A stretch of 64,000 nucleotides of DNA from NCBI GenBank assembly GCA_963556495.2, contig OY747713.1, forward strand, positions 44,380,913 to 44,444,912, written 5' to 3'. A model generated the notes under the pieces. That model was not told the origin of the DNA, did not search any database, and saw only the letters and a list, made by a program, of their open reading frames with translations. Below are positions 46,890-58,375 of the stretch, one piece after another. The translations under genes and the position numbers were made by a program. Origin of the DNA: Valencia hispanica (Eukaryota > Chordata > Actinopteri > Cyprinodontiformes > Valenciidae). The stretch's first letter is position 1. Each line of letters begins with the position of its first letter.

Positions 46890-47891
46890 ATGACAGAACA
46901 ATCTGGCCAACCTGACTCGGTAGCACAAATTCAGAATGCCATGTTTCAGCAAGGCACACTCTTGGGCCGGCAAGAAACCATAATTCAGGATCTATCACAA
47001 CAGTTATCTATTCAAACCTCAACCATCAGTCGTTTAACCCAACAGCTTTTCGATGTTACATCAAAACTAAGTCATTTTCAAAATAAACCGTCCTCCTCTA
47101 CTTCCTGCTTCCGGGATGTAGCGTCACCACCCCCAGAACTTTTCTCCGGTGATCTAGAAAACACAAGAGGTTTTCTCCTACAGTGCAAGTTGGCTTTCAC
47201 CCATTCATCCTGAATATTTCATTTAGATTCACATAAGATCAGTTACATTATTGGACTCCTCCGGGGAAAAGCCCTCAGATGGGCAGAAGCATTTTTTAAC
47301 GAGTCTACTATAGAAGACACAACTCTAGAGGACTTCCTGGAGTTATTTAACTTAACCTTCTCTCCGGTCAAAGACAAGGAGGATTCATTCCGAAAACTCT
47401 GGTCAATCAAACAAGGAACTCACCCAGTTGCTGAATTTGCGATATATTTCAGAATCTTAGCAGAGGAGTCAGGGTGGAATGATCCAGCCTTAAGAGGAGC
47501 ATTTTATCAAGCTTTAAATGAAAAGATTAAAGATGATCTTGTCACAAGAGATGAACCTGACACTCTGAACGAACTGATTGCCTTAGCTATTAAAGTCGAT
47601 GGACGCTCCAGAGAAAGGATTGAGGCTAAAATTCAATTCTCCACCCACTCAGAACCCAGACCTGTTTCTCCTATCCCAAGACATTTTGCCACCCCGAGAG
47701 ATGGATCCCCTGAGCCTATGCTTATCAGCAGAACTCGTCTAAGTCCCCATGAAAGACAGAAGAGGATAACCAACAATTGGTGTCTTTACTGCGGCTCTCC
47801 TAAACATTACATTTCCCACTGCACAGTTCGCCCAAAAGAGTTTCCCGCCAGTGAAGGTAGGGGTCCTGGCGGGGCCTCAACAGTTAAATAG
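46890..47891 (+). pseudogene. Gypsy gag with CCHC knuckle, one internal stop
   Basis: Starts MTEQSGQPDSVAQ, with a coiled-coil-like Gln-rich N terminus. A capsid region contains PPPELFSGD, the conserved start of many gypsy capsids. TGA at 47211-47213 interrupts it; the frame goes on through LLRGKALRWAEAFF and the knuckle CLYCGSPKHYISHC. It ends at TAG 47889-47891. Confidence 0.78.
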
Positions 47892-50470
47892 ACTCTCCGT
47901 TTCTGCAACACTCTTTGTTAAGAAAAGAAAAACCCCTCTCATTACACTGCTCTCATCGATTCCGGCTCTGAACAAAATTGTATTCACCCCGATCTGGTTA
48001 AACAACTTGAAATTCCTATCTATGAGTCTTGTCATCCCATTTACGTTACGCCTTAGATGGCAGTACCATGACACCCATAACCCATTAGACACAACCCGTT
48101 TCATTTATTGTTTCAGGCAACCACCATGAGGAAATTCAATTCTTAATTTACTCTAATTGTAAAAACCCCATCGTTCTTGGATATCTGTGGCTTGTCAGAC
48201 ACAACCCACAAATAAATTGGGCTCACCGCAGAATCGACTCATGGAGCACACATTGCCTAAAGTCCTGCCTAAAGTCTGCTGTTCCGGCTAAATCTGAACC
48301 TAAATCCACTCCCGAATCCGTCCCTGACTTAACTAGTGTCCCGAATTAGTACCACGATTTAAGTCAGGTTTTCAACAAGGATCTGGCTCTCTCCCTACCA
48401 CCTCATCGACCATATGACTGTGCCATTGACCTTCTGCCTGGTGCTCCACTCCCTTCCGGCTGTCTATACAATCTTTCCAACAAAGAAAGAGAGGCCATGG
48501 AGAACTACATTCAAGACTCGCTGGATTCTGGATTCTGGCATCATCCGACCCTCATCTGCCCCTTTCGGTGCCGGTTTCTTCTTCGTGGGTAAGAAGGATG
48601 GCTCACTTCGTCCCTGCATTGATTACAGAGGCCTAAACCATATCACCATAAAGAATAAATACTCTCTCCCACTGCTCTCCTCCGCCTTGGAACCCATCAG
48701 TCAAGCCTCTATTTACTCCAAACTGGATCTCAGGAACGCCTACCATCTTGTCCGTATCCGTGAAGGAGATGAGTGGAAGACTGACTTCAAAACACCCATT
48801 GGACATTTTGAGTACTTAGTCATGCCTTTCGGATTATCCAACGCACCCGCCGTCTTCCAGGATCCAATTTATGATGTCCTACGTGATTTTCTAAACAAGT
48901 TTGTTTTTGTTTACCTCGATGACATCCTCATCTTCTCCCGTTCCCTCCAAGAACACAAGATCCATGTCCGGCAGGTCCTTCAAAGACTTTTAGAGAATCG
49001 TCTCTACGTTAGGGCAGATAAGTGTCAGTTCCACGTCTCTTCCATAACTTTTCTTGGTTTCATCCTGGGAGACGGGCAGGTAAGGGCAGATCCAGCCAAG
49101 GTTCAGACCATCCAGGACTGGCCAGCCCCAGATACTCGAAAGAAACTCCAACGATTCCTGGGTTTTGCAAACTTCTACCGTTGCTTCATCAATAATTATA
49201 GCAAACTCGCAGAACCCCTGAATGCTCTCACCTCTTCCAAGAGGACTTTTGAATGGACTCCTGAGGCTAATCTAGCCTTCCAACGTCTGAAGGAATCCTT
49301 CATCCAGGCTCCTACCCTCACTCAACCAGACACAACTCAACAGTAAATTTTAGAAGTCGATGCTTCAGACACCGCTGTCGGTGCTATTCTCTCCCAAAGA
49401 TCTTCTTCAGACCACAAGATTCATCTGTGTGCTTTCTTCTCCAAAAGGTTCTCCCCAGCTGAGAGAAATTACGACATCGGTGACCGAGAACTTTTAGCCA
49501 TAAAATTGGCCCTGGTGAAATGGCGTCATTGGCTGGAGGGTACGGAGATCCCCATTATCGTCTGGACTGATCACAAGAACCTGTCGTACCTTCAAACTGC
49601 CAAAAGACTCAACCCCAGACAGTTCTGCTGGTCCCTCTTCTTCTCCCGCTTCGACCTCAACATCTCCTAGAACAAGAAACCGGATGCTCTCTCCAGAATT
49701 CACCAAACTGACGAAACACTCCCCGAAGAAACCACCATACTTCCACCCGCCTGTTTTATCGGCTCTCTCACCTGGGAAATTGAAAAATCAATCCAGAACG
49801 CTCTCCAGAACGAACCCGACCCAGGTGGGGGACCCCCCGGCCGTCTGTATATGCCATCAGCCATCCGAGCACGGACCATCCACTGGGCCCATGCTTCCAA
49901 GTTCTCCTGCCATCCCGGCACCAGTCGCAAATTTGCCCTTCTGTGCAGATATTTCTGGTGGCCATCCCTTAACAAGGATGTAGCCGAGTATCTCTCAGCC
50001 TGCCATATCTGCAACCAAAATAAATCCATCCCATCAACCTCCTGCTGGTCTCCTGCCACCACTCTCCACACCTTCTCGACCCTGGTCTCACATCTCACTG
50101 GATTTCATCACTGGCCTCCCACCTTCTAAGGGTAAAACAGTCATTTTATCCGTCATTGACTGTTTTTCTTAAGCCTGCCATGTCATCGATCTCCCTTAGC
50201 TTCCCTCATCCAAAGAAACTGTCCGCCAGCTCATTCTTCATGTCTTCAAACTCCATGGTATCCCCTCTGAAATAGTCTCAGATCGAGGTCCTCAGTTCAT
50301 TTTAGCCGTCTGGAAACAGTTCTGTTCCGCCCTGGGAGCCACCTCCAAACTCACCTCTGGTTATCATCCGCAGTCAAACGGTCAGTGTGAAAGATTAAAC
50401 CAAGAAATTGAAAACACCCTTTGTTGTCTTTGCAGTTTAAACCCACTCACCTGGTCCATCCACACGTTAT
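47892..50470 (+). pseudogene. Gypsy pol: protease, RT, RNase H, integrase, with multiple breaks
   Basis: The protease IDSGSEQNC is in phase with gag near 47955. RT is best preserved at 48540-49346: [47 protein letters not shown] and the catalytic [10 protein letters not shown]. RNase H follows ([18 protein letters not shown]). The integrase zinc-binding part reads HICNQNKS and the core ends near NQEIENTL. Damage includes stops at 49344 and 49668 and a frameshift near 48530. BEL interrupts the integrase after about 50470. Confidence 0.8.
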
Positions 50471-50475
50471 GGATC
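50471..50475. repeat. Target-site duplication of BEL/Pao, left copy
   Basis: GGATC, repeated directly at 57459-57463 on the other side of the element. Confidence 0.85.
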
Positions 50476-50643
50476 TACGCCATCTAGTGTTCACAAAACA
50501 TAAGTATCAGTTTCTTATTGAAATTACCATAATTCTTGCTTAGAAAACAGAGTTTCATACCTTTTCAAACAAATAAGAGAAATTGACACAAACAACAAAA
50601 ACAATTATGAAATATCCTGAATCCTATAAAAATGGCGCTTACA
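50476..50643 (-). repeat. BEL/Pao 3' LTR
   Basis: 168 bp. In the element's sense it starts TGTAAGCGCCATTTTTATAG and ends near CTAGATGGCGTA. It differs from the other LTR at only a few bases, including CGCC against CGTC near the end, pointing to a fairly recent insertion. Confidence 0.88.
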
Positions 50644-50834
50644 TTCCGGCCCCTAATTGTTACTGCTGGGGCATAACAATTACCAAATTAATACATAGCA
50701 ACATTTGTATATTGTTCTTAGCATTGTTTATGCTTTTAGGTATCAAAATACATAGGAATACTCAAACCATCTGTTAAACTCCAACCATAACACAGGTTTA
50801 CAGTATCACAACAACAAAAAAAACTTTAAACATA

Positions 50835-51953
50835 TTACTCATCAGTTTCAAGAAGAAGACACAATTTATCAACTGGTCTTACCAAAACACTATTTTTAGT
50901 CTTAACAAATACTCTTCTTACTTGTCCTTTAGCGTCACAGATAGATTTTTCCACCTTTCCCATTAACCATGAACCTCTTGGTTTACTGTCATCTACTATA
51001 AGAACAACATCACCAGGTTTCAGATTTTTCTTTACATTTTACCATTTTTGTCTCTTTTGCAAAAGTGGAAGATATTCTTTGACCCAACGTTTCCAAAAAA
51101 TATCAGACAAGTACTGGACCTGTCGCCATCGTCTCTTTGCATACAAGTCTTCCTTTTGAAACATTCCTGGCGGTAGTACTGGGTGTCTTTTCATAAGAAG
51201 CAAATGATTTGGTGTTAATGCTTCTACATCATTTGTATCATTAGATACTCTCGTAATAGGTCGACCATTAATTATAGACTCCCCCTCGCATAACAAAGTG
51301 TGAAGACATTCATCATTAACAGTCTGCTGTCTCAGTAACTGATTAAGTATCCTCCTAACAGAACGTATCTGCCTCTCCCAAATCCCACCAAAGTGAGATC
51401 CAGCTGGTGGATTGAATATCCATGTAATCCCCTTTTGGAGAAGTGATTCAGATATTTTGGACTGATTCCAGTTTTTGATTGCCTCGCGCATTTCTTTCTC
51501 TGCTCCCACCAGATTCGTACCGTTGTCTGAACGCATAACAGAAACCTGACCTCTTCTAGCCACAAATCTTCTAAAAGCGTTAATACAAGAGTCAGTTTCG
51601 AGTGAGTGAGCAACCTCGACATGAATTGCTCTTGTGGTTAGGCATGTAAACAAAACACCATACCTTTTGACAGTGCTTCTTCCACATTTAACCTCGAAAG
51701 GACCAAAATAGTCTATTCCTACATTTGTGAAAAGGGGATTGTCAGGAACGAGACGATCTTGAGGCAGGTTTGCCATTTTTTGTCCACCTGGTTTGACTGA
51801 CAAGGTTTTGCATTGTACACACTTTGAAAGTATCTTTCTCAAAGCTGAATCAGCTTTGGGAATCCAATACTTTTCCCTTAGTTTGGATAACATAATGTTT
51901 CTACCACTATGCCCTGTCTGTTTGTGAATGTGCCTAAAAATCAGAGATGACAC
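50835..51953 (-). pseudogene. BEL/Pao integrase, premature stop
   Basis: The H2C2 zinc-binding region HKQTGH...CVQC is followed by the DDE core: GIDYFGPF (Asp), MRSDNGTN (Asp), GSHFGGIWERQ (Glu). After KRQKW a TAA at 51039-51041 stops the frame. The same phase then continues through LKPGDVVLIVDDSKPRG, the usual C-terminal domain of BEL/Pao integrases, to TAA at 50835-50837. Confidence 0.83.
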
Positions 51954-52558
51954 ATGGTGGTCCTTTTGAAGGATAGCTGGATGTATGCATCAGAAGGTAA
52001 TGCAGCATGGTGTAACCTTCCACCGACTCTTAGAATCCCATTGTCCATTACAGGATCTAGTTTAGCAATGTGACTGGTTCTTTTGAGCCTTTCTCCCTTC
52101 TGCAGAGTAATTATTTCATCTTTGAAACATTGATTTTGACAAATCTTAATAATTTCCATCTCTGCCTTTTCCAGATCGTTAACTCTCAAATGATTTATAT
52201 TTTTTGTTGATTTGAACCTTTGTGTTTCACCTGAAATGTTTTCCCTTTTCTTCTGACATTCACTATTACTGCCTTGTGATGTTCTGCGCTCATAACACAA
52301 TTTGTGCAACAAGTGCTTCAGTCTGAGAAACCAGGCAATGGCCTTTTTTAGTCTATGCCAGTCTGAGTAGTGACACATGAATAGACTGAGTGGATCAGTG
52401 CATGAAAAGTCAATATTTACTCTCATGACCTTTACTTCAATGTCCTCACCAATCTCCATCGATGCAATAGGTGACACTGTCCAATTTTTGACATCTTCAG
52501 TCAAAAAACTCGGTCCCTGAATCCAGGACCTATTTGACAGGAACTCATTTGCCTTCAT
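51941..52558 (-). pseudogene. BEL/Pao pol segment between RNase H and integrase
   Basis: Continues the polyprotein (MKANEFLSNRSWIQGPSFL) through a basic linker to RVGGRLHHAALPSDAYIQLS, the conserved start of the integrase region. It is out of phase with both neighbours: frameshifts lie near 52600 and near 51960. Confidence 0.75.
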
Positions 52559-53978
52559 TCCCCTGGAAGCATGATCTGCGGGATTTAACTCTTGAGTTCA
52601 CGTACTTCCACTGATTGAGATTGGAAAGGTCTCTGATAAGAGACACCCGATTTGCTACAAAGGTCTTAAACCTAACACTTTCATTCGCAATGTATCGCAA
52701 AACGGTGGTGCTATCAGACCAAAATATAGACTCATTCAGATCTATTTTCAGCTCTTTCCTCATTAGTTTGTCCATTTTTACAGCTACAGCAGCCGCTGTT
52801 AGCTCCAACCTAGGAATGGTAGTTTGTTTTAGAGGGGATACTCTCGATTTTCCTAGTACAAATGAGCAATGTTTTTTACCTTTTTCATTGGTAACACACA
52901 GATATGTAACTACTCCGTATCCTTGTTCGCTTGCGTCTGCGAAATGATGCAGTTGCGCAGATGTGACCACACCAAACCCAACCGGTTTAAAACATCTGTC
53001 TACAGAGAATCCTTGTAGCTTCATAAAGTCAGAAAACCATCTCTGTGCCTTCAGAATCAAGTCTGCTGGGATGTCCTGATCCCAAGAGAATTTTCTCCCA
53101 CACAACTCCCGCAATATGATTTTTGCTGGCAGTATGACAGGGGACAAAAAACCTAAAGGGTCATATATGGAACTCACAAACGAGAGAATACCACGCCTAG
53201 TTTGTGTCATTGGTTTTACATTGATTTTGATTTTAAATGAGTCTGTTTCAACACACCAATTGACTCCTAAGACTCGGTTTTCAGGCAGAGCATCATGACA
53301 GAGATCAAGTTCTTTAAGCTCTGATGCTCTTTCTGTTTCAGGTATGGAGGCTAAAACCACTCTGCTGTTACTATTCCACTTCGCAAGATGGAAACCTCCC
53401 CTTGCACATAGTTTTGTTAGCTCCTTTACCGTGGTGCAGGCCTCACTTTCATTTGACACTGACAAAAGACAACCGTCAACGTAGAAATTGTCCTGAACTG
53501 CACTCACAACTACAGGTGCTACGTTGTCTGTAGCATCCTCTGCAGTTTTCTTTAATGCAAAGTTGGCGCAACTGGGCGAAGATGTTGCTCCAAACAAATG
53601 TACAATCATTCTGAACTCCTGCAAGGGTTCATTTAAGTTGCGTTCAGGCCACCAGAGAAGGCGCAACAAGTCAGTGTCCTCGGATGGTACCTTAACTTGA
53701 TGATAAATAGCTTCTATGTCTGACATCAACGCAATATGGTTGTGGCGAAAGCGAGTTAACACTCCGACTAATGTGTTTGTTAAATCAGGACCTTGTAAAA
53801 GTTCTCCGTTCAGTGATTTGCCCTGATATGAAGCTCCACAATCGAAAACGACACGGAGTTTTCCCTTTTGTGGGTGGTATACCCCATGGTGAGGTATGTA
53901 CCAAACCCTTCCGTCCTCACGATGAGTTTGTTCTTGGGGTACAGGTTCTGCGTAACCTTTAACGAGTAGGTTTGACAT
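52545..53978 (-). pseudogene. BEL/Pao reverse transcriptase-RNase H, active site mutated
   Basis: RT starts near WYIPHHGVYHPQKGKLRVVF. IALMSDIEAIYHQVKV and LFGATSSPSCANFAL follow. The catalytic motif reads FYVDGCL: the codon at 53472-53474 encodes Gly where the family has the second Asp. RNase H-like residues follow in QLHHFADASEQGYG and SIFWSDSTTVLRYI. Breaks at both ends are frameshifts. Confidence 0.85.
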
Positions 53979-56821
53979 AAATGCTTTGTATTCCTGCTAA
54001 AGTCCTTATTTTTGATCATTTTCTTTTTAATGCTTTCTGCTCTTTGCACAACTAAGTTGCGATTGTTGGGTAGTTTGACATCTTTGTTCTTAAGAGGTAG
54101 GGCTATGCTGCAATGCCCATCAACTCTTTTAACACTGTTTTTAACAGAGTCCATGAACTGTACATCTTCTCGGGACATTTCCTGTTGCTCTTTGCAAGCC
54201 TTTTCTGGAAAGTCATGGTTGTACTGTTGCAAGCATAATGTTTCTATTTCTGTCATCGATATACGATTTACGACAGCAGTTTGATAATTTTCAAAGTCAT
54301 TTCCTTTTAAAGGTCCATTAATTACCCAACCTAGGACTGTTCGAACTGCAAAAGGACCATCATTTATGCTATGAATTATTTCCCAGGGTTCCATAGCCTT
54401 ATGAGCGTTCGATCCTATTAGAAGTCCAACCTCTGAATCAATTTTAGGAAGTTTTACTCCATGAAGATGTGGCCAGATTTCTAAATCCTTTTGTACAGGA
54501 ATGCTATCCTTTGTGACTGGAATGTCTCTGTGCGTGTAAGTATCGGGTAAGTCGATGTACACGTTCTCTTCTACACCGCATACTTCTAAACCTGCAACTA
54601 TGTAACTTGACTCTAGCCTTTTTTGACCCATAGTGCAGAGAAGGATTTGTGTTTTCTTTCCCTCTATCCCAAGTTGTCTCATCAGTGACTCAGAGCAAAA
54701 TGTTGCTTTACTGCCATTGTCTAGAAACGCATAAGTTTCAATTATTTTGTTTCCTTTCTTAAGTTTAACGTGAACTGGGACGATTGCCAAAACTTTACTG
54801 TTATTACCGGCCCCAGTAGCACCACAAGTTCCACCTGTTATTGGAACAAAACTTTGGACTTCAGTACCAGAGTTTTCAGTACCAGAGTTTTCAGGGACGC
54901 TACGGAGCTCGTTCTCAACCTTTTCATCCTCAGTCCGAGTATAATGAAGCATACTAGGATGTCTTTTAGAACAGTAGTCACACTTCATTCGTTTCTTGCA
55001 GTTTTTACTTAAATGTCCTTGAGTCAGACATGAAAAACAAAATCCCCTTTCTTTAAGGAATTCTATTCTGTTCATTTGAGGCTGCATTCTAATTTTCTGA
55101 CACTCTGCAAGCATGTGATTTTTGTCACAATACAAACATGGTCTTTGAAAGGCATCACATGTCTGCCGTGAGATGCCTTTATTAGTATCCTGCAACCTTT
55201 CCTTTGTGGCGGGTGCTATGCTGGTAGCAAATGCACTGCCCTTTGGTCTAAATGTTTTGCTGGTTTTTGAATATTGCTTACTTTTATTGTCAACATCTTT
55301 AATCTTGCCGAATAGTGGATCTGAAGCTATCTTAGCCTGTCGATTTATGAAACTGACCAGATCTGAGAACCTAACTCGTCTGCCAGACATTTCTTGAATG
55401 TCATAAGCAGAAACTCTCCACATTTCTCTCATTTTACAGGATAACTTGGAGACTACAACTCTGAGGTTGGTGGGGTTGTCCAGCTCCTCAAGGTGATTTA
55501 GGTCCTGCATGGCATTGTTACACCCAGTAAGAAACAATGAATAACTATGGAGAGCTTTAGCGTCCTCTGCCCTTATTTGAGGCCAATTTGCAGCTCTATT
55601 CAAGTAAGCTGCTGCAATTTTTATCTCATTGCCATAATGATACTGTAGAAGTTGCATTGCCTCCTTGTAACCCAGCTGAGGGCTCATGTGTTGGCAGCTT
55701 CTGACTAGGTCTCTTGGTTCACCTCTTGTGAACTGTTCTAAATAATATATCCTGTCGCAGTCATTATCAGTTTTATCACTGATTGTATGCTCAAATGCTC
55801 TAAGAAATGGTTTGAACTCTAAAAGATCACCACTGAAAATGGGAACATCCCTCTGAGGTAAATGTGAGAGTCTTTGCTGCTTAACCAACATCTCTGTAAT
55901 GTCGTTTTGTTTTAGCATTACTTCACACAAATTAAGCTTAGTGTCCTTTTCTATTCGTTGTGTACAGCTCTCTTGTGTAACATCCACCTGAAGCCTGTTG
56001 AAGTGCTGCGCATTTAGCTGTTCATCAAATCTAACTTCTGGCAAACTGGTTTGCTGGGGACTACTAAATGCTCTTGCTTGTTGAAGAGCTATACTTTGCC
56101 TTTCACAATGTTCATACTCACAGTCTTCCAGCACCTTTATCTTTGCTGTAGACGCAGCAATGGCTGTTTTAATTTCTAGCTGCTCCTTCTTGGCCTTTAT
56201 CTTTAATTCTTCCATCTCCAATGCTTGTTTCTCTTCCAACATGGCTGCTTTTTCCAACAGAGCTCCTCTGTCTGCTTGCTCCTTCTGACGCACTGATGAT
56301 GTGGTTGAAGATCTAGATGAACAGCCACTAGCCCTACTCCCGGACATGCAGGAACCTGGTCGACTTGGCTTATGTCTAGTTGCCGTGGATACGCTGTCAT
56401 CTGGACCCACGTCGTCCTGTCGCTGTTGCCTTGTCATAATGGTCCATTTCTCAACATCAATTAAGAAATTGCTGAAATGTTCCTTTTTTGGTTGGAACCA
56501 GAATGCTTGATTGGCATCTCTTTCTTCTTCTGCCAGAAGTTGTACCACATCTTGATTTGACTGTACAAAGTCATTCAAAAGTTTTGAAAACTCATTTAAA
56601 TGTTCATCAACAATATCTGGATCTTCCTTATTTTTCATGAAATTATTAACTTTATTCATTTTTGCAGTTACTTGAGAAAGCTTTGATCTTCTTACATTGA
56701 TTTGTCTGTGTAAGTGTTCTACAAGTCCTTTTTCTGTGTACTTTAGAGCCCGCTTCCGGACATCACTGGTACTACAGATATCTTGTTTCTCCATGGCCTC
56801 TTGCATCTTCTCATCCGCCAT
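53810..56821 (-). CDS. BEL/Pao gag-protease polyprotein
   Basis: 1003 codons from MADEKMQEAMEKQD. There is a coiled-coil N terminus, an Arg/Ser-rich linker, and a Gln/Glu helical segment. The BEL capsid region starts near PIFSGDLLEFKPFLRAF (about residue 320). CCHC-type knuckles are CLYCDKNHMLAEC (~560) and CFSCLTQGHLSKNC. An A17-type aspartic protease has AFLDNGSKATFC near residue 700, then IGSNAHKAMEPW. The frame leaves the polyprotein phase near 54000, so the last ~60 residues are out-of-frame translation. Confidence 0.8.
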   Translation of the reverse strand: MADEKMQEAMEKQDICSTSDVRKRALKYTEKGLVEHLHRQINVRRSKLSQVTAKMNKVNNFMKNKEDPDIVDEHLNEFSKLLNDFVQSNQDVVQLLAEEERDANQAFWFQPKKEHFSNFLIDVEKWTIMTRQQRQDDVGPDDSVSTATRHKPSRPGSCMSGSRASGCSSRSSTTSSVRQKEQADRGALLEKAAMLEEKQALEMEELKIKAKKEQLEIKTAIAASTAKIKVLEDCEYEHCERQSIALQQARAFSSPQQTSLPEVRFDEQLNAQHFNRLQVDVTQESCTQRIEKDTKLNLCEVMLKQNDITEMLVKQQRLSHLPQRDVPIFSGDLLEFKPFLRAFEHTISDKTDNDCDRIYYLEQFTRGEPRDLVRSCQHMSPQLGYKEAMQLLQYHYGNEIKIAAAYLNRAANWPQIRAEDAKALHSYSLFLTGCNNAMQDLNHLEELDNPTNLRVVVSKLSCKMREMWRVSAYDIQEMSGRRVRFSDLVSFINRQAKIASDPLFGKIKDVDNKSKQYSKTSKTFRPKGSAFATSIAPATKERLQDTNKGISRQTCDAFQRPCLYCDKNHMLAECQKIRMQPQMNRIEFLKERGFCFSCLTQGHLSKNCKKRMKCDYCSKRHPSMLHYTRTEDEKVENELRSVPENSGTENSGTEVQSFVPITGGTCGATGAGNNSKVLAIVPVHVKLKKGNKIIETYAFLDNGSKATFCSESLMRQLGIEGKKTQILLCTMGQKRLESSYIVAGLEVCGVEENVYIDLPDTYTHRDIPVTKDSIPVQKDLEIWPHLHGVKLPKIDSEVGLLIGSNAHKAMEPWEIIHSINDGPFAVRTVLGWVINGPLKGNDFENYQTAVVNRISMTEIETLCLQQYNHDFPEKACKEQQEMSREDVQFMDSVKNSVKRVDGHCSIALPLKNKDVKLPNNRNLVVQRAESIKKKMIKNKDFSRNTKHLCQTYSLKVTQNLYPKNKLIVRTEGFGTYLTMGYTTHKRENSVSFSIVELHIRANH

Positions 56822-57290
56822 GTTGTTTCTGACTTGCTTCGTGATTCAACAGGAGTTTAAATACAGTAGTCCATAACACAAAGCATGATTTGCTTTCTGA
56901 ATTAAGTGCCATCTTATAAAGACTACGACATCCATGTTGTTTTACGTTTCTTCCTTTATCTTATATGTAGTTACCAGGCGGTGGTTGATGCTCCTTTCAT
57001 TTGTTCTGTTGCCGTGACGATGGGCTTTTTCCAGACTCGAACTCTCGCTGAGCTGGTCTTTTTACTTATTGTAGAGGCTAATATCATTTGATTTGGTATC
57101 TTAAAGTTCTTAAAGTTTAACCTCTTCTATAAAGAATGAACGACACAACTGGTTTACGCGTTGGACAACTTGAAACATCGCCACACGCGGTAAAAAGACC
57201 GTGTAGCTCCGCCGTCCATCTTTATAAAACAAAACAGCAGAAAACAGACTTCTTTGTGTGAAATACATGCACAGACACACATTATGGGTC
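56822..57290 (-). promoter_or_regulatory. BEL/Pao leader and primer-site region
   Basis: 469 bp between the 5' LTR and the gag start. The primer-binding site should lie directly inside the LTR (57290 downward); I could not match it to a particular tRNA. Confidence 0.45.
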
Positions 57291-57458
57291 TACGTCATCT
57301 AGTGTTCACAAAACATAAGTATCAGTTTCTTATTGAAATTACCATAATTCTTGCTTATAAAACAGAGTTTCATACCTTTTCAAACAAATAAGAGAAATTG
57401 ACACAAACAACAAAAACAATTATGAAATATCCTGAATCCTATAAAAATGGCGCTTACA
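57291..57458 (-). repeat. BEL/Pao 5' LTR
   Basis: 168 bp partner of 50476-50643, followed by the GGATC duplication at 57459-57463. Confidence 0.88.
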
Positions 57459-57463
57459 GGATC

Positions 57464-57721
57464 CAATTAACCTTCCCCAAATATCAGAAGTCACGATCAT
57501 CCTGTGAGTAACCATTCACTCTCTGCCTCACAATCCTGTCACATGATCTCACATCCATTTTCTGCTGCAGTTCCTCCGCCTGCAAACGTGGACCCGTTCC
57601 CCGGCGTTCTACCAGAGACTTTCACATTTACTATTTTCAAAATAAATATCTTTTATCATATCCAAAATTACTGTCTGGTGTTCTGTTTTTGCTGCTGCCT
57701 TTTGAGTCATAAAACTCTGCA
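57464..57721 (+). repeat. Gypsy 3' remnant with partial LTR
   Basis: From about 57608 it matches the end of the 5' LTR (AGAGACTTTCACATTTACTA, then TCTGGTGTTCTGTTTTTGCT). Upstream (57464-57607) it does not match the 5' LTR, so the right end is chimeric or from a diverged LTR version. Confidence 0.6.
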
Positions 57722-58375
57722 ACTCTTATTGTGCACGGTGTGTGAACTTATACCTTCAAGAAGAGACTGGATGTCTGGTCTTCTAATACAGAAGTGGTGC
57801 CCCTAATATTAATAGATTAATCTTTAGCTTCATCAATAATTATATTAATAATAAATTATTGATCATGATAATTGATGGTTATGTAAACCAGACGAAATCT
57901 TGCTCACTCTATGTCACAGCATATCCAAATCAACCACCAGTAAACCTGCAGTCTGAGAGTGAAGTGCTCTGTTGGGAACATATGAAACAATCAGATCTCT
58001 GATGTATGATGGAGCTTAATATTAAGGGCTTTGTATGTAAGAAGAAGGATCTTAAATTATATTCTGGGTTTAACAGAATACTTTTTAATAGTAATAAAAA
58101 AGTTTTTAATAATAATGATTTTTTTTTTCTCCACTGTCGCTACATGCTTGTTCAGTATGATGGATTGCTGAGGGATTGCTGTGGTTGGAGGTCTGCATCA
58201 ACGGGATGCAACCTCAAGTCAATGACTCGATGTAATCTGCTGCGATTCCTTAAATTGGAAACTAACTAAAACTTTAAACTAATTGTAATGTTTGTATGAT
58301 TGTATTGAAATGACTTTTCTTGTGCCTTGAGATGACATCTATTGTGAATCGGCGCTATATAAATAAACTAAATTG
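57722..58375. repeat. Old interspersed repeat debris
   Basis: The segment 58000-58110 (GATGGAGCTTAATATTAAGG, TTAAATTATATTCTGGGTTT) and the end CGGCGCTATATAAATAAACT followed by an ATTGA run resemble the 3' portion of common teleost retroposons. No coding frame is supported. Confidence 0.45.

Larger units (their letters stand above)
50476..57458 (-). mobile_element. BEL/Pao LTR retrotransposon, complete but frameshifted
   Basis: 6983 bp, flanked by GGATC duplications. The two LTRs are equal length (168 bp) and nearly identical. Gag-protease, RT-RNase H and integrase lie in order on the minus strand. Coding frames are split by three frameshifts and a nonsense codon, and the RT active site is mutated. 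Confidence 0.92.
46409..57721 (+). mobile_element. Ty3/gypsy retrotransposon, decayed, interrupted by BEL/Pao
   Basis: A 5' LTR, single-phase gag-protease, then RT, RNase H and integrase in Ty3/gypsy order. BEL/Pao is inserted at 50476-57458. A partial right LTR follows (~57608-57721). Stops and at least one frameshift show it is a fossil. Fish elements of the sushi type have a similar layout; the subfamily is not proven. Confidence 0.85.
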
